A DNA stretch of 64,000 nt, from contig NZ_MSDF01000014.1 in assembly GCF_002022275.1 (NCBI RefSeq), positions 23,999-87,998 of the forward strand, read 5' to 3'. Below are positions 40,482 to 52,032 of the stretch, one piece after another. Under the pieces are notes generated by a model that was not told the origin of the DNA, did not search any database, and saw only the letters and a program-made list of their open reading frames with translations. Made by a program: the position numbers and the translations under genes. Position 1 is the first letter of the stretch; each line of letters starts with the position of its first letter. The DNA comes from Pseudomonas fluorescens (GTDB lineage: Bacteria > Pseudomonadota > Gammaproteobacteria > Pseudomonadales > Pseudomonadaceae).

Positions 40482-40556
40482 ATGACCTGGTCCAAACCTG
40501 CTTACACTGATCTGCGCATCGGCTTCGAAGTCACCATGTACTTCGCCAGCCGCTGA
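40482..40556 (+). CDS. pqqA: PqqA, peptide precursor of pyrroloquinoline quinone
   Basis: The 24-residue peptide [20 protein letters not shown]... contains the conserved Glu16 and Tyr20 (in EVTMY), which PqqE joins and which end up in the cofactor. AGGAGA lies 8 bases before ATG 40482. The same frame is open upstream to ATG 40434, which has its own GGAGG at 8 bases and would give a 40-residue form. A terminator-like hairpin follows, separating it from pqqB. Confidence 0.95.
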   Translation: MTWSKPAYTDLRIGFEVTMYFASR

Positions 40557-40571
40557 TTTGCCTGGTAGTAC

Positions 40572-40604
40572 AACGCCTCGGTTCGCCCGGGGCGTTTTTG
40601 TTTT
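40572..40604 (+). terminator. Hairpin between pqqA and pqqB
   Basis: AACGCCTCGG, loop TTCG, CCGGGGCGTT with a T run (TTTTTGTTTTG). The stem has one U-G pair. In pqq operons such a partial terminator keeps pqqA transcript in excess over pqqBCDE. Confidence 0.8.
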
Positions 40605-40627
40605 GAGCTTTGCTTGATGGAGCGTCC

Positions 40628-41539
40628 ATGTTTGTCCAGATTCTAGGTTCCGCCGCCGGCGGTGGCTTCCCGCAGTGGAACTGCAACTGCGTGAACTGCG
40701 CAGGTTTTCGCGACGGCAGCCTGCGAGCCCAGGCGCGCACCCAATCGTCCATCGCGATCTCCGACGATGGCGTGAATTGGGTGCTGTGCAATGCCTCGCC
40801 GGATATTCGTGCGCAACTCCAAGGCTTTGCGCCGATGCAACCCGGTCGGGCTTTGCGTGACACCGGCATCAGCGCAATCATCCTGATGGACAGCCAGATC
40901 GACCACACCACCGGCCTCTTGAGCCTGCGCGAAGGCTGCCCGCACCAGGTGTGGTGCACCGACATGGTCCATGAAGACCTCAGCACCGGCTTCCCGCTGT
41001 TCACCATGCTCACCCACTGGAACGGCGGCCTGGCCTGGAACCGCATCGAGCTGGACGCCAGCTTCACCATCCCGGCGTGCCCGAACTTGCGTTTCACCCC
41101 TCTACCCCTGCGCAGCGCCGCACCGCCTTACTCGCCACACCGCTTCGACCCGCACCCGGGCGACAACATCGGCCTGATCGTCGAAGACCTGCGCACCGGC
41201 GGCAAACTGTTCTACGCCCCGGGCCTGGGCAAGGTCGACGCACCGCTACTGGACATCATGGCCGGCAGCGATTGCTTGCTGGTAGACGGCACGATGTGGG
41301 ATGACGATGAAATGCAGCGCCGTGGCGTCGGCACGCGTACCGGCCGCGAGATGGGCCACCTGGCGCAGAACGGCCCCGGCGGCATGCTCGAAGTGCTGGA
41401 GCAACTGCCCGAGCAGCGCAAAGTCCTTATCCATATCAACAACACCAACCCGATCCTCGATGAAGACTCCCCCGAGCGAGCGGAGCTGGTGCGGCGTAAT
41501 GTCGAAGTGGCTTACGACGGCATGAGCATTGAATTGTAG
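40628..41539 (+). CDS. pqqB: PqqB, PQQ biosynthesis metallohydrolase-fold protein
   Basis: The 303-residue protein begins [21 protein letters not shown] and has the metallo-beta-lactamase-like fold of PqqB, with [17 protein letters not shown] in place of the canonical His motif. PqqB acts on the quinone precursor after peptide release, probably as a hydroxylase. ATG 40628 is behind TGGAG. The Cys-rich CNCVNCAG at the N-terminus is a known PqqB feature. Confidence 0.95.
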   Translation: MFVQILGSAAGGGFPQWNCNCVNCAGFRDGSLRAQARTQSSIAISDDGVNWVLCNASPDIRAQLQGFAPMQPGRALRDTGISAIILMDSQIDHTTGLLSLREGCPHQVWCTDMVHEDLSTGFPLFTMLTHWNGGLAWNRIELDASFTIPACPNLRFTPLPLRSAAPPYSPHRFDPHPGDNIGLIVEDLRTGGKLFYAPGLGKVDAPLLDIMAGSDCLLVDGTMWDDDEMQRRGVGTRTGREMGHLAQNGPGGMLEVLEQLPEQRKVLIHINNTNPILDEDSPERAELVRRNVEVAYDGMSIEL

Positions 41540-41550
41540 GAGCTGACGAC

Positions 41551-42303
41551 ATGACTGACACACCGCTGACGCCCGCCGAGTTCGAGCACGCCTTGCGGGC
41601 CAAGGGCGCCTTCTACCATATCCATCACCCGTACCACGTGGCGATGTATGAAGGCCGCGCCACCCGCGAGCAGATTCAGGGCTGGGTCGCCAACCGTTTC
41701 TACTACCAGGTGAACATTCCCCTGAAAGACGCCGCGATTCTGGCCAACTGCCCGGACCGCGAGATCCGCCGCGAGTGGATCCAGCGCCTGCTCGACCACG
41801 ACGGCGCACCCGGAGAAGACGGAGGCATCGAAGCCTGGCTGCGTTTGGGCCAGGCGGTCGGCCTCGACCCCGACCAATTGCGCTCTCAGGAACTGGTACT
41901 TCCCGGCGTGCGTTTTGCGGTGGATGCCTACGTTAACTTCGCCCGCCGCGCCAGCTGGCAGGAAGCCGCCAGCAGCTCGCTGACCGAGCTGTTCGCGCCG
42001 CAGATCCACCAGTCGCGCCTCGACAGCTGGCCGCAGCATTACCCGTGGATCGACCCGGCCGGTTATGAGTATTTCCGTACTCGTTTGGGCCAGGCTCGAC
42101 GCGATGTGGAACATGGCTTGGCGATTACCCTGCAGCACTACACCACCCGTGAAGGCCAGGCGCGCATGCTGGAAATTCTCCAGTTCAAACTCGACATCCT
42201 GTGGAGCATGCTCGATGCCATGAGCATGGCCTATGAACTCAAACGCCCGCCCTACCACAGCGTGACTGAGCAGCGGGTCTGGCATAAAGGGATCACCCTA
42301 TGA
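41551..42303 (+). CDS. pqqC: PqqC, pyrroloquinoline-quinone synthase
   Basis: The 250-residue cofactorless oxidase carries out the final ring closure and eight-electron oxidation. [22 protein letters not shown] and the conserved helical bundle of the TENA/THI-4-like fold are seen. Its last codon overlaps the pqqD start by four bases (ATGA). Confidence 0.97.
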   Translation: MTDTPLTPAEFEHALRAKGAFYHIHHPYHVAMYEGRATREQIQGWVANRFYYQVNIPLKDAAILANCPDREIRREWIQRLLDHDGAPGEDGGIEAWLRLGQAVGLDPDQLRSQELVLPGVRFAVDAYVNFARRASWQEAASSSLTELFAPQIHQSRLDSWPQHYPWIDPAGYEYFRTRLGQARRDVEHGLAITLQHYTTREGQARMLEILQFKLDILWSMLDAMSMAYELKRPPYHSVTEQRVWHKGITL

Positions 42304-42575
42304 GCTTTGATCGCAGCAGAACACCGACCTGGCGCCAAGGCTATCGCTACCAGTACGAGCCCGCGCAAAAGGGCCACGTGTTGCTCTACCCCGAGGGGAT
42401 GATCAAGCTCAACGACAGCGCTGCGTTGATTGGCGGCTTGATCGACGGCGAGCGAGACGTGGCTGCCATCATCGCCGAGCTGGATAAACAGTTCCCCGGC
42501 GTGCCTGAGCTCGGTGCAGACATCGAGCAATTCATGGAGGTCGCCCGTGCTGAGCACTGGATCACCCTTGCCTGA
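42300..42575 (+). CDS. pqqD: PqqD, peptide chaperone
   Basis: The 91-residue RiPP recognition element (RRE) protein binds PqqA and presents it to Pqq[34 protein letters not shown] is family-typical, summarised here by its YPEG and LIDGERDV blocks. It overlaps pqqC and, at its 3' end, the pqqE start. Confidence 0.95.
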   Translation: MSFDRSRTPTWRQGYRYQYEPAQKGHVLLYPEGMIKLNDSAALIGGLIDGERDVAAIIAELDKQFPGVPELGADIEQFMEVARAEHWITLA

Positions 42576-43698
42576 AAAACCGCCTGTCGGCCTGCCGCTG
42601 TGGCTGCTCGCCGAGCTGACGTACCGCTGCCCGCTGCAATGCCCGTATTGCTCCAACCCCCTGGATTTCGCCGAGCAGGGTAAAGAGTTGAGCACCGAAC
42701 AATGGATCAAGGTGTTTCGCGAAGCGCGGGAGATGGGCGCCGCTCAACTGGGCTTTTCCGGCGGCGAACCGCTGGTGCGCCAGGACTTGGCTGAACTGAT
42801 CGCCGAGGCGCGCAAGCTGGGTTTCTACACCAACCTGATCACCTCCGGCATCGGCCTGACCGAGCAGAAGATCAGCGACTTCAAAAAGGCGGGTCTGGAC
42901 CATATCCAGATCAGCTTTCAGGCCAGCGACGAACAGGTGAATAACCTGCTGGCCGGCTCGAAAAAAGCCTTCGCGCAAAAGCTCGAAATGGCCCGGGCAG
43001 TGAAGGCCCACGGCTATCCGATGGTGCTGAATTTTGTGACCCATCGGCACAACATCGACAAGATCGACCGCATCATCGAGCTGTGTATTGCACTGGAAGC
43101 AGACTTCGTTGAGCTCGCCACGTGCCAGTTTTACGGCTGGGCGCAGCTCAATCGTGTGGGGCTGTTGCCGACGCGGGAGCAATTGGTGCGCGCCGAACGC
43201 ATCACCAATGAATACCGCGCCAAGCTGGAAGCCGAAGGCCATCCGTGCAAATTGATTTTTGTCACACCGGATTACTACGAAGAACGCCCGAAAGCTTGCA
43301 TGAATGGCTGGGGCAGCATTTTTCTGACAGTGACGCCGGACGGAACCGCCCTGCCCTGTCATGGCGCCCGACAGATGCCGGTGCAATTTCCCAATGTGCG
43401 CGACCACAGCATGCAGCACATCTGGTACGACTCATTTGGCTTCAACCGCTTTCGCGGCTACGACTGGATGCCCGAGCCGTGCCGCTCATGCGATGAGAAG
43501 GAAAAGGATTTCGGCGGCTGCCGCTGCCAGGCGTTCATGCTGACCGGGGATGCCAGCAATGCCGACCCGGTGTGCAGCAAGTCCGAGCAGCACGGCATCA
43601 TCCTGCAAGCGCGGGAAGAAGCCGAACACGCCACCCAGACCATCGAGCAATTGGCCTTTCGCAATGAGCGCAACTCACGGCTCATCGCAAAAGGCTGA
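42547..43698 (+). CDS. pqqE: PqqE, radical SAM enzyme of PQQ synthesis
   Basis: The 383-residue radical SAM enzyme cross-links Glu and Tyr of PqqA. The cluster motif CPLQCPYC has Cys28, Cys32 and Cys35. A SPASM-type C-terminal domain shows Cys in CMNGWGS, LPCHGA and [18 protein letters not shown] start at GTG 42547 with GGAGG seven bases upstream; this overlaps pqqD by 29 bases. It ends only five bases from the convergent yqaE-like gene. Confidence 0.95.
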   Translation: MLSTGSPLPEKPPVGLPLWLLAELTYRCPLQCPYCSNPLDFAEQGKELSTEQWIKVFREAREMGAAQLGFSGGEPLVRQDLAELIAEARKLGFYTNLITSGIGLTEQKISDFKKAGLDHIQISFQASDEQVNNLLAGSKKAFAQKLEMARAVKAHGYPMVLNFVTHRHNIDKIDRIIELCIALEADFVELATCQFYGWAQLNRVGLLPTREQLVRAERITNEYRAKLEAEGHPCKLIFVTPDYYEERPKACMNGWGSIFLTVTPDGTALPCHGARQMPVQFPNVRDHSMQHIWYDSFGFNRFRGYDWMPEPCRSCDEKEKDFGGCRCQAFMLTGDASNADPVCSKSEQHGIILQAREEAEHATQTIEQLAFRNERNSRLIAKG

Positions 43699-43703
43699 CA
43701 GCC

Positions 43704-43862
43704 TCAGCGCTTGGCGATGATGTACACCGCGTGAATGATGCCGGGGAAGTAACCGCACAAGGTCAGCAGAATATTCAGCCAGAACGCACCGGCGAAACCC
43801 ACTTGCAGGAACACACCCAGTGGCGGCAGCAGAATGGCGATGATGATACGAATGATGTCCAT
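43704..43862 (-). CDS. YqaE/Pmp3-family small membrane protein
   Basis: A 52-residue protein, MDIIRIIIAILLPPLGVF... through WLNILLTLCGYFPGIIHAVY to a final AKR, with two hydrophobic helices. This is the UPF0057/Pmp3 pattern (LPPLGVF, NILLTL, PGIIHA), linked to membrane potential and salt stress in other organisms. ATG 43862 has GGAG seven bases upstream. It is short and easily missed; it converges on pqqE. Confidence 0.93.
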   Translation of the reverse strand: MDIIRIIIAILLPPLGVFLQVGFAGAFWLNILLTLCGYFPGIIHAVYIIAKR

Positions 43863-43970
43863 GGGTCAGCTCCAAAAAGTCGGCTCGTGTGAGCCGTGTA
43901 GCTAATCGACCTTGGCGGTTCGTGAGGGTTCAGTGGGATCTGGCACTGCGCCATCTTGTAATCCAAAGAC

Positions 43971-44010
43971 AAAAAAACGCCCCCAGCCAAAAGAATCAGG
44001 CTGGAGGCGC
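43971..44010 (-). terminator. Terminator of the class III aminotransferase gene
   Basis: Read on the minus strand: a GCC(T)CCAGCC/GGCTGG(G)GGC stem with 10-base loop, one mismatch, then a run of seven T. It starts about 34 bases after the aminotransferase stop and lies upstream of the yqaE-like gene. Confidence 0.75.
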
Positions 44011-44043
44011 CGCGTATGCCGCGAGACGGTTCAGAAAAAAGGT

Positions 44044-45306
44044 TTAAACAGCGATGCCCTTGCGGCATTGCAGTTGAGCGGTGCGGACACGCGCAAAGGC
44101 GCGCGCCAGGCGCAGGAGCATTTCGTCGATGTGGCTTTTGCTGATGTTCAAGGCGGGAGTAAAACGCAAACAGTCAGGCTGCGGCGCTGTGAGGATCAAA
44201 CCTTCGTGCAGCGCAGCCTTTACCACAGCATCCGCAGAATCGTCCGACAGGGTCAGGCCCCACATCAGCCCGTTGCCACGTAATTGCCCGTGGTCGTAAC
44301 GATAGGCCAGCCGGGCGAGCCCTTCGCCCAGGTACAGGCCTGATTCGCGTACCTGTTCGAGAAAGCCGTTTTCCGTCACCTTATTGAGTACCGCAAGGCC
44401 GACAGACGCCATCAGCGGATTGCCGTGATGCGTCCCGTCCAGCTCTCCCACTTCAAAACAGCAGGCTTTGCCCCGCGCCAGAAGCGCTGCCAACGGCACG
44501 CCACCGCCCAGGCCTTTGCCGAGGGTGATGATGTCGGCGCGTACGCCGTACTGTTCCTCCACGAGCAGGGAGCCACAGCGGCCAATGCCCGTTTGCACTT
44601 CATCGAGGATCAGCAAAATGCCCAGTTCACGGCACAGCCGTTCAACGCCTTTGAGGTAGTGCTCGGAGGCGGGAATCACACCCGCTGTGCCCTGAATCGG
44701 CTCTAACATGATCGCCACGGTTTGTGCATCGACGGCGGCGTGCAGGGCCGGCAGGTCGTTGAAGGGAATGTGGCTGAAACCCGGCAGTTGCGGTTCGAAA
44801 CGATTGTTGCGGGAGTCCGCCGACGCCGCCATTGCGGCAAAGCTGTGGCCATGGCAGCCACCGCTGGCGGTGATGATGTGGTGAGCACCACCGCGATGCA
44901 GTTGGCCCCATTTGCGCACCAGCTTGATTGCGGCTTCACACGCCTGCGCGCCACTGTTGAGCAGGTAGGCTTGGTCGCTGCCGGTGAGGTGGCACAGACG
45001 GTCGACGAGGTTGAGTTGAGCCCGGTTGTAGAGGCCGGCGCCAGGATTGACCAATGTTTGCGCCTGCTCGGTCAAGGCTTCGACTACCGTTTGCGAACTG
45101 TGCCCGAGGCTGTTGGCGCCGCGACCCTGGCTGAAGTCCAGGTAGGCACGACCGTCGCTGTCCGAAAGCCACGAACCCTCGCCGCGTACAAAAACTTGCG
45201 GAGGGCGCGACATGGTGGGCATCAGGCATTCGCTGGAAGGATCATCACGCGGGGCATCAAGGACCAGATCGTCAAGGCTGGGCGCGGGGCGGCGAAACAG
45301 GTTCAC
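44044..45306 (-). CDS. Class III aminotransferase, acetylornithine/ornithine type
   Basis: The 420-residue PLP enzyme has the PLP-binding NSGAQACEAAIKL, LILDEVQTGIGRCG and the Schiff-base Lys in LGKGLGGGVPLAA. It transfers the omega-amino group of an ornithine-like or diamine substrate to 2-oxoglutarate. It starts at GTG 45306 behind a very strong GGAGGTGAT. The divergent LysR gene is probably its regulator. P. putida has it at the same place, labelled as a second acetylornithine aminotransferase; given nearby davBA, a lysine-pathway substrate is conceivable but unproven. Confidence 0.85.
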   Translation of the reverse strand: MNLFRRPAPSLDDLVLDAPRDDPSSECLMPTMSRPPQVFVRGEGSWLSDSDGRAYLDFSQGRGANSLGHSSQTVVEALTEQAQTLVNPGAGLYNRAQLNLVDRLCHLTGSDQAYLLNSGAQACEAAIKLVRKWGQLHRGGAHHIITASGGCHGHSFAAMAASADSRNNRFEPQLPGFSHIPFNDLPALHAAVDAQTVAIMLEPIQGTAGVIPASEHYLKGVERLCRELGILLILDEVQTGIGRCGSLLVEEQYGVRADIITLGKGLGGGVPLAALLARGKACCFEVGELDGTHHGNPLMASVGLAVLNKVTENGFLEQVRESGLYLGEGLARLAYRYDHGQLRGNGLMWGLTLSDDSADAVVKAALHEGLILTAPQPDCLRFTPALNISKSHIDEMLLRLARAFARVRTAQLQCRKGIAV

Positions 45307-45515
45307 AGATCACCTCCGATGACAACCCGACCTCTGTCGGCAAGCCCCTTGCGGCACGGCTGGAGGTTTTTTGCCTTGCCTATGTAAACGTCATCAACAA
45401 AAACGCTGTTCATTGCCCGATCCGGCCCTGTAAGCCCTGCGAATAGGCGCTAGACTAGGCGCCCAAGGGGCCAGCGGCCATTTCGATTTTCCAGCTTTTT
45501 CGATAAGTAAGTCTT

Positions 45516-46415
45516 ATGGATTTCAAGCAACTGCGTTATTTCGTCGCGGTGTACGAGGAAGGCCACGTAGGCCGTGCTGCGGAGCGTCTTTCGATCTCTC
45601 AACCGGCCCTCTCGCAGCAGATTCGCCAGTTGGAACAAAACCTCGATGTCAGCCTGTTCGAGCGCAGCAGCAAGCGCCTGTTGCCGACGCTGGCCGCGCA
45701 CACGCTTTACAACCACGCGCTGCCGCTGATCGATGGCATGCAACACGCCGTCGAAGCCTTGCGTAACTTCAAGGGCCAGGCGATGCGCACCTTGGCCATT
45801 GGGGTGCTGCAAACCGTGCACACCAGCCTGGTCCCGCAAATGCTGGAGCGCGTGCGCAAAGCCCAGCCGCATCTGGTGGTGCAGATCTACGAATTGACCG
45901 GGCTTGAAATTGAGCGGCGGCTGCTCAATGGTTCGCTGGACATCGGCATCAGCTACTTGCCGCCCCGCCAGCCGGGGTTGACCGGTGTGTTGTTGTACGA
46001 AGATGAGCTGAAGGTGGTCATCCCCGAGGACCATCCCCTGCGTGAATTCAAGAAAGTCTCGCTGAAACAGGCGGCCGAGTTGCCGATGTTGCTGCTGGGG
46101 GAAGAGTTTCAGGTCCGGCAGATCTGGCAAGGCCAGCTCGCCAATCTGGGCCGACGCCCGCAAGTGCAGGCTGAGCTGAATACGATGGCGGGGATTCTCG
46201 ACAGCCTGCCCCACACCAAACTGGCGACGGTGCTGCCCGGGCGCTCCCAGGACGAACACAACAGCAAGGCATTGCTGTGGAAACCCTTGAGTGAACCGAG
46301 GGTGCCGCTGAAAGTGGGGTTGGTGTGCCGCGATGTGCAGCGTCAGCAGGCGACGGTGGCGTTGCTGCGCACCTTGCTGGAGGACGTGATGAATGCCCCG
46401 CAGGCAAGCGCCTGA
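45516..46415 (+). CDS. LysR-family transcriptional regulator
   Basis: The 299-residue protein has an N-terminal winged helix (MDFKQLRYFVAVYEEGHVGRAAERLSISQPALSQQI summarised by its AAERLSISQPALS core) and a periplasmic-binding-like effector domain after residue 90. It is divergently transcribed from the class III aminotransferase with 209 bases between, the standard LysR arrangement, so it likely activates that gene in response to its substrate. Confidence 0.9.
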   Translation: MDFKQLRYFVAVYEEGHVGRAAERLSISQPALSQQIRQLEQNLDVSLFERSSKRLLPTLAAHTLYNHALPLIDGMQHAVEALRNFKGQAMRTLAIGVLQTVHTSLVPQMLERVRKAQPHLVVQIYELTGLEIERRLLNGSLDIGISYLPPRQPGLTGVLLYEDELKVVIPEDHPLREFKKVSLKQAAELPMLLLGEEFQVRQIWQGQLANLGRRPQVQAELNTMAGILDSLPHTKLATVLPGRSQDEHNSKALLWKPLSEPRVPLKVGLVCRDVQRQQATVALLRTLLEDVMNAPQASA

Positions 46416-46433
46416 CTTTTTCGCGGGCAAAAG

Positions 46434-46458
46434 AAAACCCCGCCGAAGCGGGGCTTTG
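46434..46458 (+). terminator. Terminator after the LysR gene
   Basis: CCCCGC, loop CGAA, GGGG-type right arm (GCGGGG), preceded by AAAA and followed by CTTTG, 20 bases after the stop. The stem is short (6 bp) but GC-only. The remaining 180 bases to the next gene show nothing clear. Confidence 0.6.
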
Positions 46459-46641
46459 CAGACTGTTTCCCTGACATCCATTTCACTCCGCCATCCTGGC
46501 AGAATCCTACGTGTCCCTGTTGTTGCTTTGCGCTTCCTGCGCGACGTCCATGTGAAGTAGATTATCCGTGGATCCAATTTGGCGATAGAGGACGAATAGC
46601 AGCACGTCATGTAAGAGAATGCTTACACGCCCTCCAAGCCT

Positions 46642-48420
<1,779 letters not shown>

Positions 48421-48565
48421 GGCAAACCTCGTGAGAACGTAAAAAGTAATTCGGCAGGATCGGTTTTACAGGCTCAGAGTGTACCCGAACAACTTTTCAG
48501 ACACATAGGGTCCTTTTGTGACCATTTGGTATTTATTAGTCACCACTAACTCTAATGTGGCCTTG

Positions 48566-48652
48566 TGTGGGAGCTGGCTTGCCTGCGATGGCATCACCTC
48601 GGTGGACCTGACAAACCGAGGTGCCCGCATCGCAGGCAAGCCAGCTCCCACA
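48566..48652. repeat. REP doublet between acyl-CoA dehydrogenases A and B
   Basis: Arms 48566-48589 and 48629-48652 are perfect reverse complements of the T-type REP, with an inner palindromic ACCTCGGT/ACCGAGGT loop. It lies 27 bases after the stop of paralogue B and upstream of paralogue A. Confidence 0.92.
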
Positions 48653-48678
48653 TTTTGACCGCAGTGAATCAATCGCGC

Positions 48679-50448
48679 TTATAGGGCAAATAGCTGAGCA
48701 GGCAAGCTCATCAGGCATTCGCTGCCCGCCTCCACGGCGGCGCGGTGTGTGGCCGTACGCGGCAACAGGCGCTTGAAATAGAAATCGCAGGTGGCCAGCT
48801 TGGCCTTGGCAAACTCGGCATCATCCTGATCTTGAGCCGCAATCGCCATGCGCAGCCACAGGTAAGCGAGGATGATGTAGCCGCTGTACATCAGGTAATC
48901 CACGGCCGCCGCACCGACTTCATCGGGGTTTTTCATCGCCGCCATGCCGACCTTCATCGTCAACTCGCCCCACTGCCCGTTCAGTTGCTCGAGCTGCGCC
49001 ACATGGGCCTTAAGCTGCGGATGTTCGGCATTCGCCGCGCAGAACTTATGCACAATCTTGGTAAACCCGCGCAGCAACTTGCCCTGGCTGCCGAGCACCT
49101 TGCGCCCCAGCAGGTCGAGCGCCTGAATGCCGTTGGTGCCTTCGTAAATCGGCGCGATGCGCGCATCGCGTGCCAACTGTTCCATGCCCCATTCGCGAAT
49201 GTAGCCGTGCCCGCCGAACACCTGCATGCCGTGATTGGTCACCTCAAGACCGGTGTCAGTCATGAAGGCTTTGCAGATCGGGGTGAGGAACGCCAGCAGG
49301 TCTTCGGCTTCCTGGCGCGCGGCGGCGTCGCTGCTCAGGTGCGCGGTGTCGAGTAACTGCGCAGTGAAGTAGGTCAGCGCGCGGTTGCCTTCGTTGAACG
49401 CCTTCATGGTCAGCAACATGCGGCGCACGTCGGGGTGCACGATGATCGGGTCAGCGGCTTTTTCCGGGGCTTTGGCGCCGGTCAGCGAGCGCATTTGCAG
49501 GCGGTCGTTGGCGTACTTGATCGCGCCCTGGAAACTCGCCTCGCCATTGCACAGGCCCTGCATGCCGGTGCCCAGGCGCGCGTGGTTCATCATGGTGAAC
49601 ATGCAGTTGAGGCCTTTGTTCGCCTCGCCGATCAGGAAGCCCTTGGCGCCGTCGAAGTTCAGCACACACGTGGCGGAGGCCTTGATGCCCATTTTGTGTT
49701 CGATGGAGCCGCAGTGCACCGCGTTGCGCTCGCCCGAATCGGCGTGGAACTTGGGCACGATAAACAGCGAAATGCCTTTGGTGCCCACCGGTGCGTCCGG
49801 CAACTTGGCCAGCACCAAGTGGATGATGTTGGCGCTCATGTCGTGCTCGCCAGCGGAAATGAAGATCTTGCTGCCGGTGACCGCGTAACTGCCGTCTGCC
49901 TGGGGCACGGCGCGGGTCTTGATCAAGCCAAGATCGGTGCCGCAGTGGGCTTCGGTCAGGCACATAGTGCCGGTCCATTCGCCCGCGGTGAGTTTGTTCA
50001 GGTAGGTGGATTTTTGTTCTTCAGTGCCATGGGCGTGAATCGCCGACATCGCGCCGTGGGTCAGCCCCGGGTACATGCCCCAGGACGTGTTGCTGGAACC
50101 GATCATCTCGCTCAGCACCAGGCCCAACGAATGCGGCAAGCCCTGACCACCGTACGCCGGGTCCGCCGCCACGCCGTGCCAGCCGCCTTCCACGTATTGA
50201 GCGAAGGCTTCCTTGAACCCCCTGGGCGTAGTCACCACGCCATTGTCGAAATGACAGCCCTCTTCATCACCGCTGCGGTTGAGCGGCGAGAGCACGTTTT
50301 CGCAGAATTTGGCGCCTTCTTCGAGGATCGCATTCACCATGTCCGGGCTGGCGTCGGTGGCGCCCAGGGCGGCGTAATGGCCATGGAAATCAAACACGTT
50401 GTCGATCAGAAAGCGCATGTCGCGCAGGGGAGCTTTGTACTCAGGCAT
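48679..50448 (-). CDS. Acyl-CoA dehydrogenase, FadE-type paralogue B
   Basis: The 589-residue enzyme starts MPEYKAPLRDMRFLID and carries MCLTEAHCGTDLGL, the flavin-site GGHGYIREWGMEQ and the catalytic Glu in PIYEGTNGIQALD. ATG 50448 has GGAGA upstream; an in-frame extension of 19 residues has none. It is colinear throughout with the flanking paralogues, so tandem duplication and divergence is the simplest origin. In order it matches P. aeruginosa PA0507. Chain-length preference cannot be read. Confidence 0.92.
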   Translation of the reverse strand: MPEYKAPLRDMRFLIDNVFDFHGHYAALGATDASPDMVNAILEEGAKFCENVLSPLNRSGDEEGCHFDNGVVTTPRGFKEAFAQYVEGGWHGVAADPAYGGQGLPHSLGLVLSEMIGSSNTSWGMYPGLTHGAMSAIHAHGTEEQKSTYLNKLTAGEWTGTMCLTEAHCGTDLGLIKTRAVPQADGSYAVTGSKIFISAGEHDMSANIIHLVLAKLPDAPVGTKGISLFIVPKFHADSGERNAVHCGSIEHKMGIKASATCVLNFDGAKGFLIGEANKGLNCMFTMMNHARLGTGMQGLCNGEASFQGAIKYANDRLQMRSLTGAKAPEKAADPIIVHPDVRRMLLTMKAFNEGNRALTYFTAQLLDTAHLSSDAAARQEAEDLLAFLTPICKAFMTDTGLEVTNHGMQVFGGHGYIREWGMEQLARDARIAPIYEGTNGIQALDLLGRKVLGSQGKLLRGFTKIVHKFCAANAEHPQLKAHVAQLEQLNGQWGELTMKVGMAAMKNPDEVGAAAVDYLMYSGYIILAYLWLRMAIAAQDQDDAEFAKAKLATCDFYFKRLLPRTATHRAAVEAGSECLMSLPAQLFAL

Positions 50449-50538
50449 GGCAATGTCTCCGGCAGCAGATGGTTTCAACCTACTGCCGGCCACGGCGTCA
50501 AACAATCACTGTAGAACCGCTGAATACAGCGCCATCAC

Positions 50539-51828
50539 TCAACCGGCAGCGGTTTCCATGCGCACCGCACCGCGCCGGGTTTGCCCGGCCGCGACCACAC
50601 AGTTGCGCCCGGCGCCTTTGGCGGCGTAAAGCGCCTGGTCGGCGGATTTGAGCACCTCTTCCGGCGTGCGCTGCTCGGCCTGACGCTCGGCGACGCCGAT
50701 GCTCACGGTCACCGAAACACTCGACGCGCCGCTGCCCGCGCGGCGCTGGCGACCTTGATGGTCGTCGTGCGGGCGGTCCGGGTTGCGCAGCTTGATGTCG
50801 TAGTTGGCGATGATCTCGCGGATCTCCTCCAGGTGCGGCATGCACTCGTCGAGCGTCTTGCCGGCGAACACCACCGCGAACTCTTCGCCGCCGTAGCGGT
50901 AAGCACGCCCGCCGCCATTGACCTTGGACAGCTTGCTGGCGACCAGGCGCAGCACTTGGTCGCCCACATCGTGACCATGGGTGTCGTTGAAGCGCTTGAA
51001 GTGGTCGACGTCGGTCATGGCCAGCACGTAGTTGCGCCCCAGCCGCTGCATGCGTTCATTCAATGCGCGACGCCCAGGCAGACCGGTCAACTCGTCGCGA
51101 AAAGCCATTTGGTAAGCCTCGTGGGCCACACCGGCGGCAATCATCAGCATGACCTGGCTGCACATGATGTTCAGGGTGAACGGCAGGATGAAGGTTTGCG
51201 GCAACATCCAGAACAGTCCCAACAGACCGACCAATTGCGCAGCGTGCAGCGGTCGCGGCTGGTACCAGTATTGGGCGGCCAGGGTAAGAAAACCAATCAG
51301 GAACATCGGGTAGGCCAACTGGATCAGGCTCATCCAACTGCCATGCAGCGCTGGCCACCGAATCTCCGCCAACCAGCTCAGCACGGCCTGGGGAAAGCTT
51401 TGCTCAAGGGCCAATGCCACGCTGCCCACGGCCAACAGCACCGCGCAGCGTGCGATGAAGTCGCGGAACAGGTGGGTTTTTTCCTGCCACAGCGCGTAGA
51501 TGCTGAACAGCAACGGCAGCAAAAGGCAGCACAGGTGAAACACCACGGCGGCGTCTTCGCGCACGCGGCCGTTGTCGCGATAGAAATCGGTCTGGGTGTC
51601 CAGCAGGAAGTAGACGATGTACACCGTGATCATCAGGAACAGTTCACGCTGGCGCCGATACACCGCGCAATACGAACCGCCGAGCAACAGCACCAGGGTC
51701 GGCAGCACATTGAACAGCGAGGTGAAGAACACGTTGAGGTCTTTGACGTACGCAGCCGAGAGCCCGGCCATTAACAGCAGCAACGAAGGAAGAAAATGAC
51801 TGAAACGTACAGCAGACACGCGTGACAA
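50539..51828 (-). CDS. Membrane diguanylate cyclase (GGDEF protein)
   Basis: The 429-residue protein has about six or seven transmembrane helices (residues 8-245) followed by a GGDEF domain. The active-site motif is GGEEF in YRYGGEEFAVVF, and GLPGRRALNERM precedes it, so c-di-GMP synthesis is expected. TTG 51828 is chosen because GGAG lies eight bases upstream; a GTG at 51873 would add 15 polar residues. It is inserted between paralogues B and C of the acyl-CoA dehydrogenases on the same strand. The input signal is unknown. Confidence 0.85.
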   Translation of the reverse strand: MSRVSAVRFSHFLPSLLLLMAGLSAAYVKDLNVFFTSLFNVLPTLVLLLGGSYCAVYRRQRELFLMITVYIVYFLLDTQTDFYRDNGRVREDAAVVFHLCCLLLPLLFSIYALWQEKTHLFRDFIARCAVLLAVGSVALALEQSFPQAVLSWLAEIRWPALHGSWMSLIQLAYPMFLIGFLTLAAQYWYQPRPLHAAQLVGLLGLFWMLPQTFILPFTLNIMCSQVMLMIAAGVAHEAYQMAFRDELTGLPGRRALNERMQRLGRNYVLAMTDVDHFKRFNDTHGHDVGDQVLRLVASKLSKVNGGGRAYRYGGEEFAVVFAGKTLDECMPHLEEIREIIANYDIKLRNPDRPHDDHQGRQRRAGSGASSVSVTVSIGVAERQAEQRTPEEVLKSADQALYAAKGAGRNCVVAAGQTRRGAVRMETAAG

Positions 51829-51978
51829 GGGTAAAGCTCCGACCCGCACAGATAGATGGCACAGTGCCTTCACTGCGCACAGTTAAGCACATTCAATGTG
51901 ACCTGTATCACATTGCCATCACTGTAACGGCAGCCAGCTGTAATCCCTGAGCGCCACGCGGCGTTTTTTATCGCGCAT

Positions 51979-52014
51979 AAAAAAACCGCCGCTCCCGAGG
52001 GAAGCGGCGGTTTT
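51979..52014 (-). terminator. Terminator of acyl-CoA dehydrogenase C
   Basis: On the minus strand: AAAACCGCCGCT, nine-base loop, AGCGGCGGTTTT and a continued T run (seven T). The 12-bp perfect stem begins 18 bases after the stop. Confidence 0.92.
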
Positions 52015-52032
52015 CAAGAGAACCCGGAAGGC

